From the NCBI GenBank assembly GCA_016716665.1, contig JADJVH010000005.1:310001-374000 (forward strand): a DNA stretch of 64,000 nucleotides. Direction: 5' to 3'. The notes beneath the pieces are model-generated. The model searched no databases, had not been told where the DNA came from, and saw only the letters and a list, made by a program, of their open reading frames with translations. The position numbers were made by a program, and so were the translations under genes. Shown here in pieces: positions 55,106 through 63,763 of the stretch. The number at the start of each line of letters is the position of its first letter. Position 1 is the stretch's first letter. This stretch comes from Candidatus Opimibacter iunctus (GTDB lineage Bacteria; Bacteroidota; Bacteroidia; Chitinophagales; Saprospiraceae).

Positions 55106-56176
55106 TCATTCTTCACTTCTTTTTCCATATTGTCGCTCATAATACTCCCTGTACGATCCATCCGTCACATGCTGCACCCATGTTTCATTGGCCAGGTACC
55201 AGTCAATGGTTTTTGACAGGCCCTGGATAAAATCCGCAGATGGAGCCCAACCCAGTTCGTTCCTGAGCTTGCTGAAATCAATGGCATAGCGATGATCATG
55301 TCCGGCCCTGTCTTTGACGAAGTGAATGAGTTCTTCCGAACTTCCAAGCAGGCGCCCGGTCTTCTCATCCATCAGTTTGCAAAGGGTACGGACGAGATCT
55401 ATATTTTTCCATTCACTATCACCGCCGATATTGTAGGTTTCACCGGGGCGTCCCTGGTGATAGATCAGGTCTATGGCTTCAGCATGATCCTCGACATACA
55501 ACCAGTCACGGATATTTGCACCCTCACCATATACAGGAAGAGGGAGTCCTTTGCGGATATTATGGATCATAAGCGGGATCAGTTTTTCAGGAAACTGGTT
55601 TGGTCCATAATTGTTGCTGCAGTTACTGATCACCACCGGCAGTCCATAGGTAGCATGATATGCCCTGACAAAGTGATCACTGGATGCTTTCGATGCAGAG
55701 TAAGGGCTCCTTGGTGAGTAGGGCGTTTTTTCTGTAAAATATCCAGTATCCCCAAGTTCGCCATACACCTCATCTGTAGAGATGTGGTAAAACTTACCAT
55801 CGTTACCGGTCTCTTTGCAATACCGGCGAAAGGCCTCAAGCATTGAAGTAGTACCCAGCACGTTGGTACGTACAAAGGAAAGCGGATCTTCGATGGAACG
55901 GTCTACATGCGATTCTGCAGCAAGATGGATGATACCATTGACCTTGTATTGTCTTAATAGGTTGCCAACCAAAACCATATCGTTGATATCCCCTTTGGCA
56001 AATATATAATTGGGTGCAGCCTTGATATCGGCAAGGTTGTCCAGGTTGCCTGCATAGGTCAGGGCATCAAGATTAATGACCAGGTATTGCGGATATCGCT
56101 GCACCAGGCGGCGTACGACATGTGAGCCGATAAATCCGGCGCCTCCGGTGACTAAGACTGTATGTACAGGTGACAT
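55106..56176 (-). CDS. rfbB: dTDP-glucose 4,6-dehydratase
   Basis: 356 residues from the ATG at 56176 (SPVHTVLVTGGAGFIGSHVV follows); an open frame of 24 more codons upstream is hydrophobic leader-like and unlikely. Motifs: LDALTYAGNLDNLADI, HLAAESHVDRSIEDP, YHISTDEVYGELGDTG, SPYSASKASSDHFVRAYH (YxxxK), NCSNNYGPNQFPEKLIP and NIGGDSEWKNIDLV. It makes dTDP-4-keto-6-deoxyglucose, first step to rhamnose and other 6-deoxysugars. RfbA, RfbC and RfbD are not in the window. Confidence 0.96.
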   Translation of the reverse strand: MSPVHTVLVTGGAGFIGSHVVRRLVQRYPQYLVINLDALTYAGNLDNLADIKAAPNYIFAKGDINDMVLVGNLLRQYKVNGIIHLAAESHVDRSIEDPLSFVRTNVLGTTSMLEAFRRYCKETGNDGKFYHISTDEVYGELGDTGYFTEKTPYSPRSPYSASKASSDHFVRAYHATYGLPVVISNCSNNYGPNQFPEKLIPLMIHNIRKGLPLPVYGEGANIRDWLYVEDHAEAIDLIYHQGRPGETYNIGGDSEWKNIDLVRTLCKLMDEKTGRLLGSSEELIHFVKDRAGHDHRYAIDFSKLRNELGWAPSADFIQGLSKTIDWYLANETWVQHVTDGSYREYYERQYGKRSEE

Positions 56177-56325
56177 ATTTTCTATGGTATTAATGGTTAA
56201 GCAGGGCTGCAAAAGTAATAGCAATAAAGCAAAGTATTGAAGGGACAATCCTTATGTGCACCACGCATTCAATCAAAACCTGGATAACGCGACGCGGTAG
56301 ATGCACAGTATAAAATGGATATGAT

Positions 56326-58143
56326 TTATTGTCCTGAAGCCTTGGCCTGTCTGGCCCTGGCCAGCATGTCCGCAGTCTCCTTTTCATCCGGGTATAGCTT
56401 GAGCGATTCTTCAAGATAGCCAATGGCCACATTGATGTCCCCTTTGGAGGCCAGGATTGCTCTTGCGCCTTCCCGGAGCGATAATGCATAGTTGGCATAG
56501 GCATCTTTGAAGTTGGCATTCAGGGCCAGGCAGCTTCGGTAGTCCGCAATGGCCTTTTCATATTGGCCAAGCATAAAAAATACATTGCCACGCATGTAAA
56601 ACGCTTCGAGATAACCTGGATGGATAGCAATAGCCCTGTTGAGATGATCCAGGGCTTGCCTGGAAAGGCTTTCTTTATCGACGGGGTTTACCGTATTGAG
56701 GGCTTCTTCCGCGATCAGGGCACCGAGACCGTTCTGGATCTTGGCGCTATTTTCAGAAACCACTACATCCTTTTCAAATAATATTCTGTTGGATTCGAAG
56801 TCGAAGTTTCGCGTATATGTGCGGCCCATAAAAAGAACCACCACGATTCCGATACAGGCCACAAATGATTGGGTGACCCATTTGCGCTGGTCGTATAGGG
56901 AGGGAAGCACGAGTGCGCTGAAGGCCATAAGGAAACCTGCGGAAGGCGTAAATATAAATCGCTCAGCCAGGTTGGTGCCGATAGGGAAAACAATATTGGA
57001 TACGATAGATAAGGCAATAAGGAAGAAGGCAATGCCATACACATATAGTTTCTTATCTCCCTTCAATAGTTTATAGACAACCAGTATGCCTAATGCCAGG
57101 TAGATGAGCAAGCTGACAGAGGCTGCAGGGTTTGAAAAAGTCATGACGTCTATGAAGCGGGGATAGTAATCTGTGGACAGTGCCAAGGGAAATACCAGCA
57201 AGATCAGGTATTTGCCAAGGGACCAGAAGATCATAGCCATTTTTTCGCCCATGGTGCAATGCACCCATGTGTCACCATCTAATTTGATAAATGGATTATT
57301 GATCAGGTCAAGGCGCGTGTCCCCCAATGACCATCCGAGGATGGAATAGCGCAGTATAAAATACAGCACAAAGGCAATACCCAGGGAAAGGACCAATGGC
57401 ATGGGCGAAGGACGCTGCTTTTTATTGTCTTTCTGCCGGAAGTATAAGGACAGTGGAATGATGGCCAGAAATACTACTGCATTTTCTTTAGCCAGGCATG
57501 CCAGAAACAAAGCAATTCCGCTCATCCATGCAAGCACATTCCTGCGTGTATCCCAGTAGCGGATAGCCAGAAACAATGAGGCAAGGGACAGTAGAAGGCA
57601 TAGGATTTCATCATTGCTCTTGATGTTATTGACTACTTCAGTGTGTACCGGGTGCACAGCAAATAGCAAGGCCGTGAGGCCTGAAAAGACGGCCACCTTT
57701 TCAGTCCCAAGGACAGGCAAAAACACTTCCCATAGGACCCGGAATAGAAACGCACAGCATATGGCGTACAACAAGACATTCCAAAAATGGAATGCAAAGG
57801 GGTTTGCCCCAAAGATCTGATAGATAAAGGCAAAGAATGCCAATGATAACGGGCGATACCTGCCACCGGTGATTTTGATTTCCGAAGATGAGGAGCCATA
57901 AAACCCCTGGAAAGTATCATATGTAAAAATGCCTCCCATGCCCTTGATGCCTTGGGTGGTAAACGAATTTTTAGTGATCACGAGCCCATCATCCAGGACA
58001 AATCCGTTTTTCAGCGAATTGCTATAAAGGAGAAAGGCAACGATACCAATGATCACTGCTCCCCAACGGAGTTGTTTCCACCATGCTACGGGTGCCTGGT
58101 TTTCTTTTTTGGCAGAACTGATTTTCTTTGACGGATTTGACAT
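56326..58143 (-). CDS. TMTC-like membrane protein with C-terminal TPR repeats
   Basis: 605 residues from the ATG at 58143. About ten membrane segments lie between residues 30 and 450. The first extracytoplasmic loop has NGFVLDDGLVITKNSFTTQG, followed by TGGRYRPLSLAFFAFIYQ, the acidic/Arg pattern of GT-C proteins and DUF1736/TMTC relatives. From about 470 onward come two to three TPRs (ALDHLNRAIAIHPGYLEAFY, GQYEKAIADYRSCLALNANF, AIGYLEESLKLYPDE). Eukaryotic TMTCs are O-mannosyltransferases; whether this one glycosylates proteins is unknown. It is near rfbB, on the same strand. Confidence 0.8.
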   Translation of the reverse strand: MSNPSKKISSAKKENQAPVAWWKQLRWGAVIIGIVAFLLYSNSLKNGFVLDDGLVITKNSFTTQGIKGMGGIFTYDTFQGFYGSSSSEIKITGGRYRPLSLAFFAFIYQIFGANPFAFHFWNVLLYAICCAFLFRVLWEVFLPVLGTEKVAVFSGLTALLFAVHPVHTEVVNNIKSNDEILCLLLSLASLFLAIRYWDTRRNVLAWMSGIALFLACLAKENAVVFLAIIPLSLYFRQKDNKKQRPSPMPLVLSLGIAFVLYFILRYSILGWSLGDTRLDLINNPFIKLDGDTWVHCTMGEKMAMIFWSLGKYLILLVFPLALSTDYYPRFIDVMTFSNPAASVSLLIYLALGILVVYKLLKGDKKLYVYGIAFFLIALSIVSNIVFPIGTNLAERFIFTPSAGFLMAFSALVLPSLYDQRKWVTQSFVACIGIVVVLFMGRTYTRNFDFESNRILFEKDVVVSENSAKIQNGLGALIAEEALNTVNPVDKESLSRQALDHLNRAIAIHPGYLEAFYMRGNVFFMLGQYEKAIADYRSCLALNANFKDAYANYALSLREGARAILASKGDINVAIGYLEESLKLYPDEKETADMLARARQAKASGQ

Positions 58144-58185
58144 CAATTTTTTCTTTCGTCCAATGATTGATCAAAATGTGGCCTG

Positions 58186-58193
58186 CAAAACTA
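58186..58193 (-). promoter_or_regulatory. Possible -7 box (TAGTTTTG) for the TMTC-like gene
   Basis: On the minus strand, TAGTTTTG matches TAnnTTTG and lies about 43 bases before the start codon. No -33 TTG is found at normal spacing. Confidence 0.3.
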
Positions 58194-58364
58194 AATGAAT
58201 CTCTGGTCTAAAGTTCATTGCTCCGCAATCAGGCGGGTTTAATTGGATTTCGAAATATAGATAATTTATGGAGGACAGGATGATTTTACCCTTTTGCCGC
58301 ATTGTATGCGCTGTCATTGCATGGATTGCCTTGCCATTCAGGTCTTTTGGATATTTTTATTGCC

Positions 58365-59516
58365 ATGAAATCCTCAAGCGAATCTAAAAAACACATACTG
58401 GCTGAAGGTGACCAGGCTGTAAGCTTTGCCGAGCTTTTTTTTGACCTGGTATTTGTTTTTTGTGTCACACAGGTGGTTCATCTGCTGCACGGATCATTTG
58501 ATTGGTTGCATGTTGGCCGGGCAGTCCTTGTTTTCTGGCTGATCTGGTGGGCATGGACACAGTTTACATGGGCGCTTAATGCCGCAGATACAGAGCACAA
58601 CTGGATCCAGAAGGGCACCTTACTGGCTACAGCCTTTGCGTTTTTTATGGCTGTTGCTGTGCCACAGGCTTTCGCGGACGGATCATGGTGGTTTGCCATT
58701 ACATATGTGGCGGTCAGAGCTATCGGATTATTGATCTACCTGTGGGTAGCATGGTCCGACACAAGTATGCGCACAGCTGTCAAGACTTTTGGCGCTGTAT
58801 CTATCGCAGGGCTGGTCGCTGTACTGATCGGTGGTTTGATAGGCGGAGTCGCCCAGTACTGGTTTTGGGGGCTTGCGATTTTTCTTGATGTATTAGCGGC
58901 CACTATCGGAGCAAATAGCGAAGGATGGAATTTACATCCTAGACATTTTGCTGAGCGGCACGGGTTATTTGTCATCATCGCACTAGGCGAAACATTGATC
59001 GTCGCAGCCAGTGCTGTTGCAGAAGAGTCCTGGGATCAAAACCTGTTATTGGTTTCTGCCCTTGCGGTGGGTATTACTTCCGCGCTCTGGTGGCTTTACT
59101 TTTACCGGATCAAGGATCTCCTTGAGCATTCTATGGCCCGGCAAATCGGGGCAGCACAATCAAGTATGGCGCGGGGTATGTTTAGCTTGTTTCATTTCCC
59201 AATGGTTTGCGGATTGATTATATATGCTTATGCCATTGAAGAAGCTATGATGCATTCGGCTGAACCTTTGACCTTCGAAGGCAGATTGGCCCTGGGTACA
59301 GGGATTTTCCTGTATTCCATGAGCATCGTATTGGCCTACTGGCGAGGAACTCAAAAGATCCTTGTGCCAAGGGTCGTGATGACCGTTTTGATTGCAGGTA
59401 CGATAGTAGGATATGCTGGCATCACCTGCTTCCGCTCACTCCTGATTTCTTTTTCCCTCTTACTTCTCCTTTTTGGCATTGAAGACAAGGAGTGGGGTAA
59501 AGAAGAGGTGCACTAG
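58365..59516 (+). CDS. LtrA (low temperature requirement A) family membrane protein
   Basis: 383 residues from the ATG at 58365 (MKSSSESKKHIL); an upstream ATG at 58302 is possible but gives an atypical N-terminus. The LtrA signature is SFAELFFDLVFVFCVTQVVH, then WLIWWAWTQFTWALNA, HPRHFAERHGLFVIIALGET and SALWWLYFYRI, with about ten membrane helices. The biochemical role of the family is unknown; the name comes from a Listeria cold-growth mutant. The gene stands alone between the TMTC-like gene (divergent) and secA (convergent). Confidence 0.9.
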   Translation: MKSSSESKKHILAEGDQAVSFAELFFDLVFVFCVTQVVHLLHGSFDWLHVGRAVLVFWLIWWAWTQFTWALNAADTEHNWIQKGTLLATAFAFFMAVAVPQAFADGSWWFAITYVAVRAIGLLIYLWVAWSDTSMRTAVKTFGAVSIAGLVAVLIGGLIGGVAQYWFWGLAIFLDVLAATIGANSEGWNLHPRHFAERHGLFVIIALGETLIVAASAVAEESWDQNLLLVSALAVGITSALWWLYFYRIKDLLEHSMARQIGAAQSSMARGMFSLFHFPMVCGLIIYAYAIEEAMMHSAEPLTFEGRLALGTGIFLYSMSIVLAYWRGTQKILVPRVVMTVLIAGTIVGYAGITCFRSLLISFSLLLLLFGIEDKEWGKEEVH

Positions 59517-59523
59517 TTATATT

Positions 59524-59662
59524 TTGGCAACAAGATCATTCTTCAGGGATTGAAATTCCTGGCAACAAAATCATTCTACAAGGATTGAATGCCAGGGCAA
59601 CAAATCATTCTACAGGGATTGAAATCCCTGGCAACAAAATCGGCCGTGCCTACGGCACTTTT
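59524..59662. repeat. Multi-hairpin dispersed repeat, copy 2, with three tandem units
   Basis: Three imperfect units of about 35 bases (GGCAACAAAATCATTCTACA then AGGGATTGAAATCCCT) start at 59524, 59561 and 59596. A last GGCAACAAAATCGG is followed by a GTGCC/GGCAC stem. The order of words matches 16831-16902 read on the other strand. Confidence 0.7.
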
Positions 59663-59689
59663 GTATGTCACAAGTGACATACCTTTTTT
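59663..59689 (+). terminator. Hairpin with T run, end of the dispersed repeat
   Basis: GTATGTCAC (59663-59671) / GTGACATAC (59674-59682), then CTTTTTT. It is placed where an ltrA terminator would be. Copy 1 of the repeat ends in a similar hairpin and T run, so the element may itself carry a terminator. Confidence 0.6.
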
Positions 59690-59722
59690 AATTGCTCTAT
59701 GCTCTATGCTCTATGCCCTATG

Positions 59723-62700
59723 CTATTTCCCGTGGCATTGCTTGTACTTCTTACCACTGCCACATGGACAAGGATCATTGCGTCCAACCTTTGGTTCTTC
59801 CCTCTTGACCGTTTCGACAACAGTTTCTGGCCTGCGTCCTGCAGCAGCAGCGGCTGCTTTGCGAGCTACCTCTTCAGTGCGGTTGGTCTTGATTTTACTC
59901 AGGTCAGTTTTTTGCTCCCTGGCTTCACGGACTTCGTCATTGCCCTGGATCAGCAGGCTACCCTTTGACAGATAGGAGCACACATCCTGATTGATCTTGT
60001 ATACAAGACCTTCAAAGAGTTCATAAGCCTCCATCTTATAGACGACGAGCGGATCTTTTTGCTCGAAGGATGCAGCCTGCGCGGACTCCTTCAATTCGTC
60101 CATGTTGCGCAGGTGTTCTTTCCAATGATCATCGATGAGCAGGAGGCTTACTGCTTTTTCGATATCGACCATCACCGACTTGCCTTTGGTATCTACCGCT
60201 TCTTTGAGGTCAGCCGATACAGGTAAGGCATGCTTACGTCCATCGGTAAATGGAATAGAGATGCGTTTGTACCGGTGCCCTTCGTTTTCATATACGCTGC
60301 GGATGAGGGGCATGAGCGTCTCAGCGATCTTGTACCGTTTGTTTTCATACTGCTTCTGTATCTGCTCCTGGAACAATTCCACCAGCACATCAGAAGATGT
60401 AGTGCGGAAGGTTTCTTCGTCGATATCCGGCACAGCACCCATGATGCTCATACTTTCTTCGAGGAAGTCTTCGTAGTCATTTTTATTCTTAGCACGCTCC
60501 ACCACACTTTCAGCCATGGACATAAACATGCTGTTGATATCCAGTTGCAGCCTGGCTCCTTCCAGGGCGTGCTTACGTTTGCGATAGATCGCTTCACGCT
60601 GGATATTCATGACATCATCATATTCCAACAGGCGCTTGCGTATGCCAAAGTTGTTTTCTTCAACTTTCTTTTGTGCACGTTCGATGGACTTGGTGACCAT
60701 CGAATGCTGGATGACCTCACCTTCTTTGTGTCCCATGCGATCCATCACCTTGGCGATACGTTCCGAATGGAAAAGGCGCATCAGGTTATCCTCAAGGGAG
60801 ACATAAAACTGTGAAGATCCCGGATCTCCCTGACGACCTGCGCGACCACGAAGCTGGCGGTCTACACGACGTGAGTCATGCCGCTCTGTACCAATGATGG
60901 CCAGACCTCCTGCTTCCCTGACACCAGGACCGAGCTTAATGTCTGTACCCCGACCGGCCATGTTAGTTGCAATCGTGACACGACCTGCATGCCCTGCTTC
61001 GGCCACCACCTCAGCCTCACGCTGATGCTGTTTGGCATTCAATACATTGTGCGGAATGCCCCGGAGCTGAAGCATCCGGCTTAGTTTTTCAGAGATATCT
61101 ACTGAAGTGGTACCGACCAGTACAGGTCGCCCAGCTTCAGTGAGTTTTGCGATATCATCGATGACCGTATTATATTTTTCTCTTGCTGTCTTGAATACAA
61201 GATCCTCCCTGTCGTCACGCTGGATCGGACGGTTAGTCGGAATGACAACAACATCAAGTTTATAAATTTGCCACAGCTCACTTGCTTCCGTCTCGGCCGT
61301 ACCGGTCATACCGGCCAGCTTGTGGTACATCCTGAAGAAATTCTGTAAGGTGACGGTGGCATAAGTCTGTGTGATCTCTCCAACCTTCACATTTTCCTTG
61401 GCTTCCAGGGCCTGGTGAAGTCCGTCTGAATAGCGACGCCCTTCCATCATACGGCCGGTCTGCTCATCTACGATTTTTACTTCACCCTCTAAGACGATAT
61501 ACTCTTCGTCCCTTTCAAACAGCGTATAGGCTTTCAGCAACTGGTTGATCGCATGCAGGCGCCTTGACTTGATGGAAAAGTCCTGGGCTAATGCCTGCCT
61601 GGCTTCTGCAAGGGCCTCACCTTTCAATTCGTTGTTGTCCGTAATAGCCTGCATCTGAGCAACAATATCCGGAAGGACAAAAAACTGTGGGTCGGTATTG
61701 TACTTGGAGAGATATTCACCACCTCTTTCGGTGAGTTCTACCTGCCTGTTTTTTTCATCGATCGTAAACAGCAATGGTTCATCAGCTTCATGCATGTGCT
61801 TGGATTGCTCCTGCATGTAGTGGTTTTCTGCACGATTGAGGGTGATTTTTACGCCATCCTCTGACAGGAACTTAATCAGCGGCCTGTTTTTAGGCATAGC
61901 CCTGTATGACCTGAGCAAGGCTAGGCCGGCTTCACCTTCCTGGTGCCCGATCTTTCCTTCCTGGAATAATTTCCGGGCATCAGAAAGGTATTGTGTAGCC
62001 AGCTTGCGCTGGGCTTCCATCAGTTTTTCAACATAGGGCTTGAGCTCCATGTATTCCTGCTCCTCAGCACCTTCAGGTACAGGACCGGAGATGATCAATG
62101 GCGTACGCGCATCATCAATCAATACCGAGTCGACCTCATCGACCATGCAATAGTGATATTTACGTTGTACCTGCTCCTCAGGCGAACGTACCATGTTATC
62201 TCTCAGGTAGTCAAAACCAAACTCACTATTGGTACCATATGTAATATCACTCAGGTATGCACGCCTACGTTCAGGCGAGTGTGGCTTATGCTTGTCGATA
62301 CAATCGACATTGAGCATCAGGAACTCAAGGATAGGGCCTATCCATTCACTGTCCCGGCGGGAGAGATAGTCATTGACGGTGACGATGTGTACGCCAAGGC
62401 CCGCCAACGCGTTGAGATAGGATGGAAGTGTTGCCACGAGTGTCTTTCCTTCCCCGGTTCCCATCTCTGCGATCTTACCATCATGTAATACCATACCACC
62501 GATGAGCTGCACATCATAGGGAACCATGTTCCATTTGATTTGTCCTCCTGCGGCGGTCCATTCGTTTTTCCAGATGGCATTTTCACCCTCAATCGTTACA
62601 TATGGCTTTTTGGCAGCCAGTTCGCGGTCATGTTCAGTGGCTTTTGAGGTGAGCGTTGCATTTTCAGTAAAGCGGCGGGTGGTTTCTTTGACGACCGCAA

Positions 62701-63028
62701 AAGCTTCCGGCAACATCTCCTTGAGTGCCACTTCCAGGGATTTATCCCTTTCTTTCATGGCCTCATCCAGCTCTTTGTAGAGTTCCTCCTTGACTGAAAA
62801 ATCTGTATCCTCCTCTGCTTCTGACTTCAGGTTGGCTATTTCATGATCGATATCCTTCAGATATTCAGCGATCCGCTCCCTGAACTCCAGTGTCTTGGCC
62901 CGCAACTCTTCATTTGTAAGAGATTGATACTCAGCAGCAAATTCATTGGTGACTTCGACGACAGGGGAGTATGCCTTGACATCGCGCTCATATTTGGAAC
63001 CAAATAGCTTGGTGAAAAATTTAAACAT
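59723..63028 (-). CDS. secA: Preprotein translocase ATPase SecA
   Basis: 1101 residues from the ATG at 63028 (MFKFFTKLFGSKYERDVKAY); 24 extra codons upstream overlap the divergent gene and are unlikely. The nucleotide-binding domain has MGTGEGKTLVATLPSYL and MVDEVDSVLIDDARTPLII; NBD2 has VTIATNMAGRGTDIKL and RQLRGRAGRQGDPGS. The C-terminal zinc-binding SEC-C motif is NDPCPCGSGKKYKQC. It drives Sec export through SecYEG. The extra length compared with about 900 residues in E. coli is mainly inserts, as I recall for Bacteroidota SecA. Confidence 0.98.
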   Translation of the reverse strand: MFKFFTKLFGSKYERDVKAYSPVVEVTNEFAAEYQSLTNEELRAKTLEFRERIAEYLKDIDHEIANLKSEAEEDTDFSVKEELYKELDEAMKERDKSLEVALKEMLPEAFAVVKETTRRFTENATLTSKATEHDRELAAKKPYVTIEGENAIWKNEWTAAGGQIKWNMVPYDVQLIGGMVLHDGKIAEMGTGEGKTLVATLPSYLNALAGLGVHIVTVNDYLSRRDSEWIGPILEFLMLNVDCIDKHKPHSPERRRAYLSDITYGTNSEFGFDYLRDNMVRSPEEQVQRKYHYCMVDEVDSVLIDDARTPLIISGPVPEGAEEQEYMELKPYVEKLMEAQRKLATQYLSDARKLFQEGKIGHQEGEAGLALLRSYRAMPKNRPLIKFLSEDGVKITLNRAENHYMQEQSKHMHEADEPLLFTIDEKNRQVELTERGGEYLSKYNTDPQFFVLPDIVAQMQAITDNNELKGEALAEARQALAQDFSIKSRRLHAINQLLKAYTLFERDEEYIVLEGEVKIVDEQTGRMMEGRRYSDGLHQALEAKENVKVGEITQTYATVTLQNFFRMYHKLAGMTGTAETEASELWQIYKLDVVVIPTNRPIQRDDREDLVFKTAREKYNTVIDDIAKLTEAGRPVLVGTTSVDISEKLSRMLQLRGIPHNVLNAKQHQREAEVVAEAGHAGRVTIATNMAGRGTDIKLGPGVREAGGLAIIGTERHDSRRVDRQLRGRAGRQGDPGSSQFYVSLEDNLMRLFHSERIAKVMDRMGHKEGEVIQHSMVTKSIERAQKKVEENNFGIRKRLLEYDDVMNIQREAIYRKRKHALEGARLQLDINSMFMSMAESVVERAKNKNDYEDFLEESMSIMGAVPDIDEETFRTTSSDVLVELFQEQIQKQYENKRYKIAETLMPLIRSVYENEGHRYKRISIPFTDGRKHALPVSADLKEAVDTKGKSVMVDIEKAVSLLLIDDHWKEHLRNMDELKESAQAASFEQKDPLVVYKMEAYELFEGLVYKINQDVCSYLSKGSLLIQGNDEVREAREQKTDLSKIKTNRTEEVARKAAAAAAGRRPETVVETVKREEPKVGRNDPCPCGSGKKYKQCHGK

Positions 63029-63061
63029 AACTTTATGCGGTCTAATTAAGAGTGTAAAGAT

Positions 63062-63763
63062 ATGATCAGATACCGTACCACATTGGGCATTATGTGCCAA
63101 TTTGTCATGTGTTTGTTTTTATTTAACATGTCTTGCAAGCCGGGGGAATTTGAAGCGATCAACTATTCGGACTATTATTTCCCGGTTGATGACTTCCCGG
63201 TAGAGGGTATGGAGTATACGTATCGCAATCTGAGTGACCCCTCATCAGGCCCTGAAGTGTGGCGCCATCTCAAGATCGGAGACAATCTCATAGAGAGTAT
63301 TAATTATGGCCCGACTATGGACATCGTCATGAGGCAATATGACCGGGTAGTAGACAATGGGGTGGTGACGGATTCATTGTTGCTTTTCTACCGTGATACA
63401 GCCCGGATCCAACGCCAGATCAAGGCCAATATCATCTCTCCATACCGGTTTCCTTTTGAGCCCGGCGATTCTACCAAGGTTTGGCTAAGCCATATCGATT
63501 GGTTCCAACCCGGAGACTCACTTCATGTAGTGCTCCAGCGTCGTCGCAGGTTTGGCGGAAACGTCCCGTATATGATGGGCGACAAGTCAGTTCCAGCAGT
63601 GCGTTTTATCACCGAGGATACTTTCGAAACGGAAAAGGATGGCTGGACCTCTTCCTCCTGGACCGGCGAAGAAATCTATGCGAAAAACATAGGCCTGGTC
63701 TACTACAAGAGGAAATTTTCAGGTCAACTTGGGATAGAGTTTTACCTGGAGACCAGAAAATAA
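63062..63763 (+). CDS. Hypothetical lipoprotein
   Basis: 233 residues, divergent from secA with a 33-base gap. The N-terminal hydrophobic stretch ends in lipobox FNMSC (MCQFVMCLFLFNMSCKPGEF). The mature part is beta-rich with many Tyr, Trp and Asp (NYSDYYFPVDDFPVEGMEY, WRHLKIGDNLIESINYG, WLSHIDWFQPGD). No family is recognised. The length and composition are normal for Bacteroidota outer-membrane-associated lipoproteins. Confidence 0.75.
   Translation: MIRYRTTLGIMCQFVMCLFLFNMSCKPGEFEAINYSDYYFPVDDFPVEGMEYTYRNLSDPSSGPEVWRHLKIGDNLIESINYGPTMDIVMRQYDRVVDNGVVTDSLLLFYRDTARIQRQIKANIISPYRFPFEPGDSTKVWLSHIDWFQPGDSLHVVLQRRRRFGGNVPYMMGDKSVPAVRFITEDTFETEKDGWTSSSWTGEEIYAKNIGLVYYKRKFSGQLGIEFYLETRK

Noticed and set aside
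59524..59630. CRISPR array
   Set aside because: There are only three imperfect units, no unique spacers between them, and no cas gene in the window; a single unit recurs elsewhere as part of a larger element.
60230..60814. 194-codon plus-strand frame opposite secA
   Set aside because: SecA is certain on the other strand and the frame resembles no protein.
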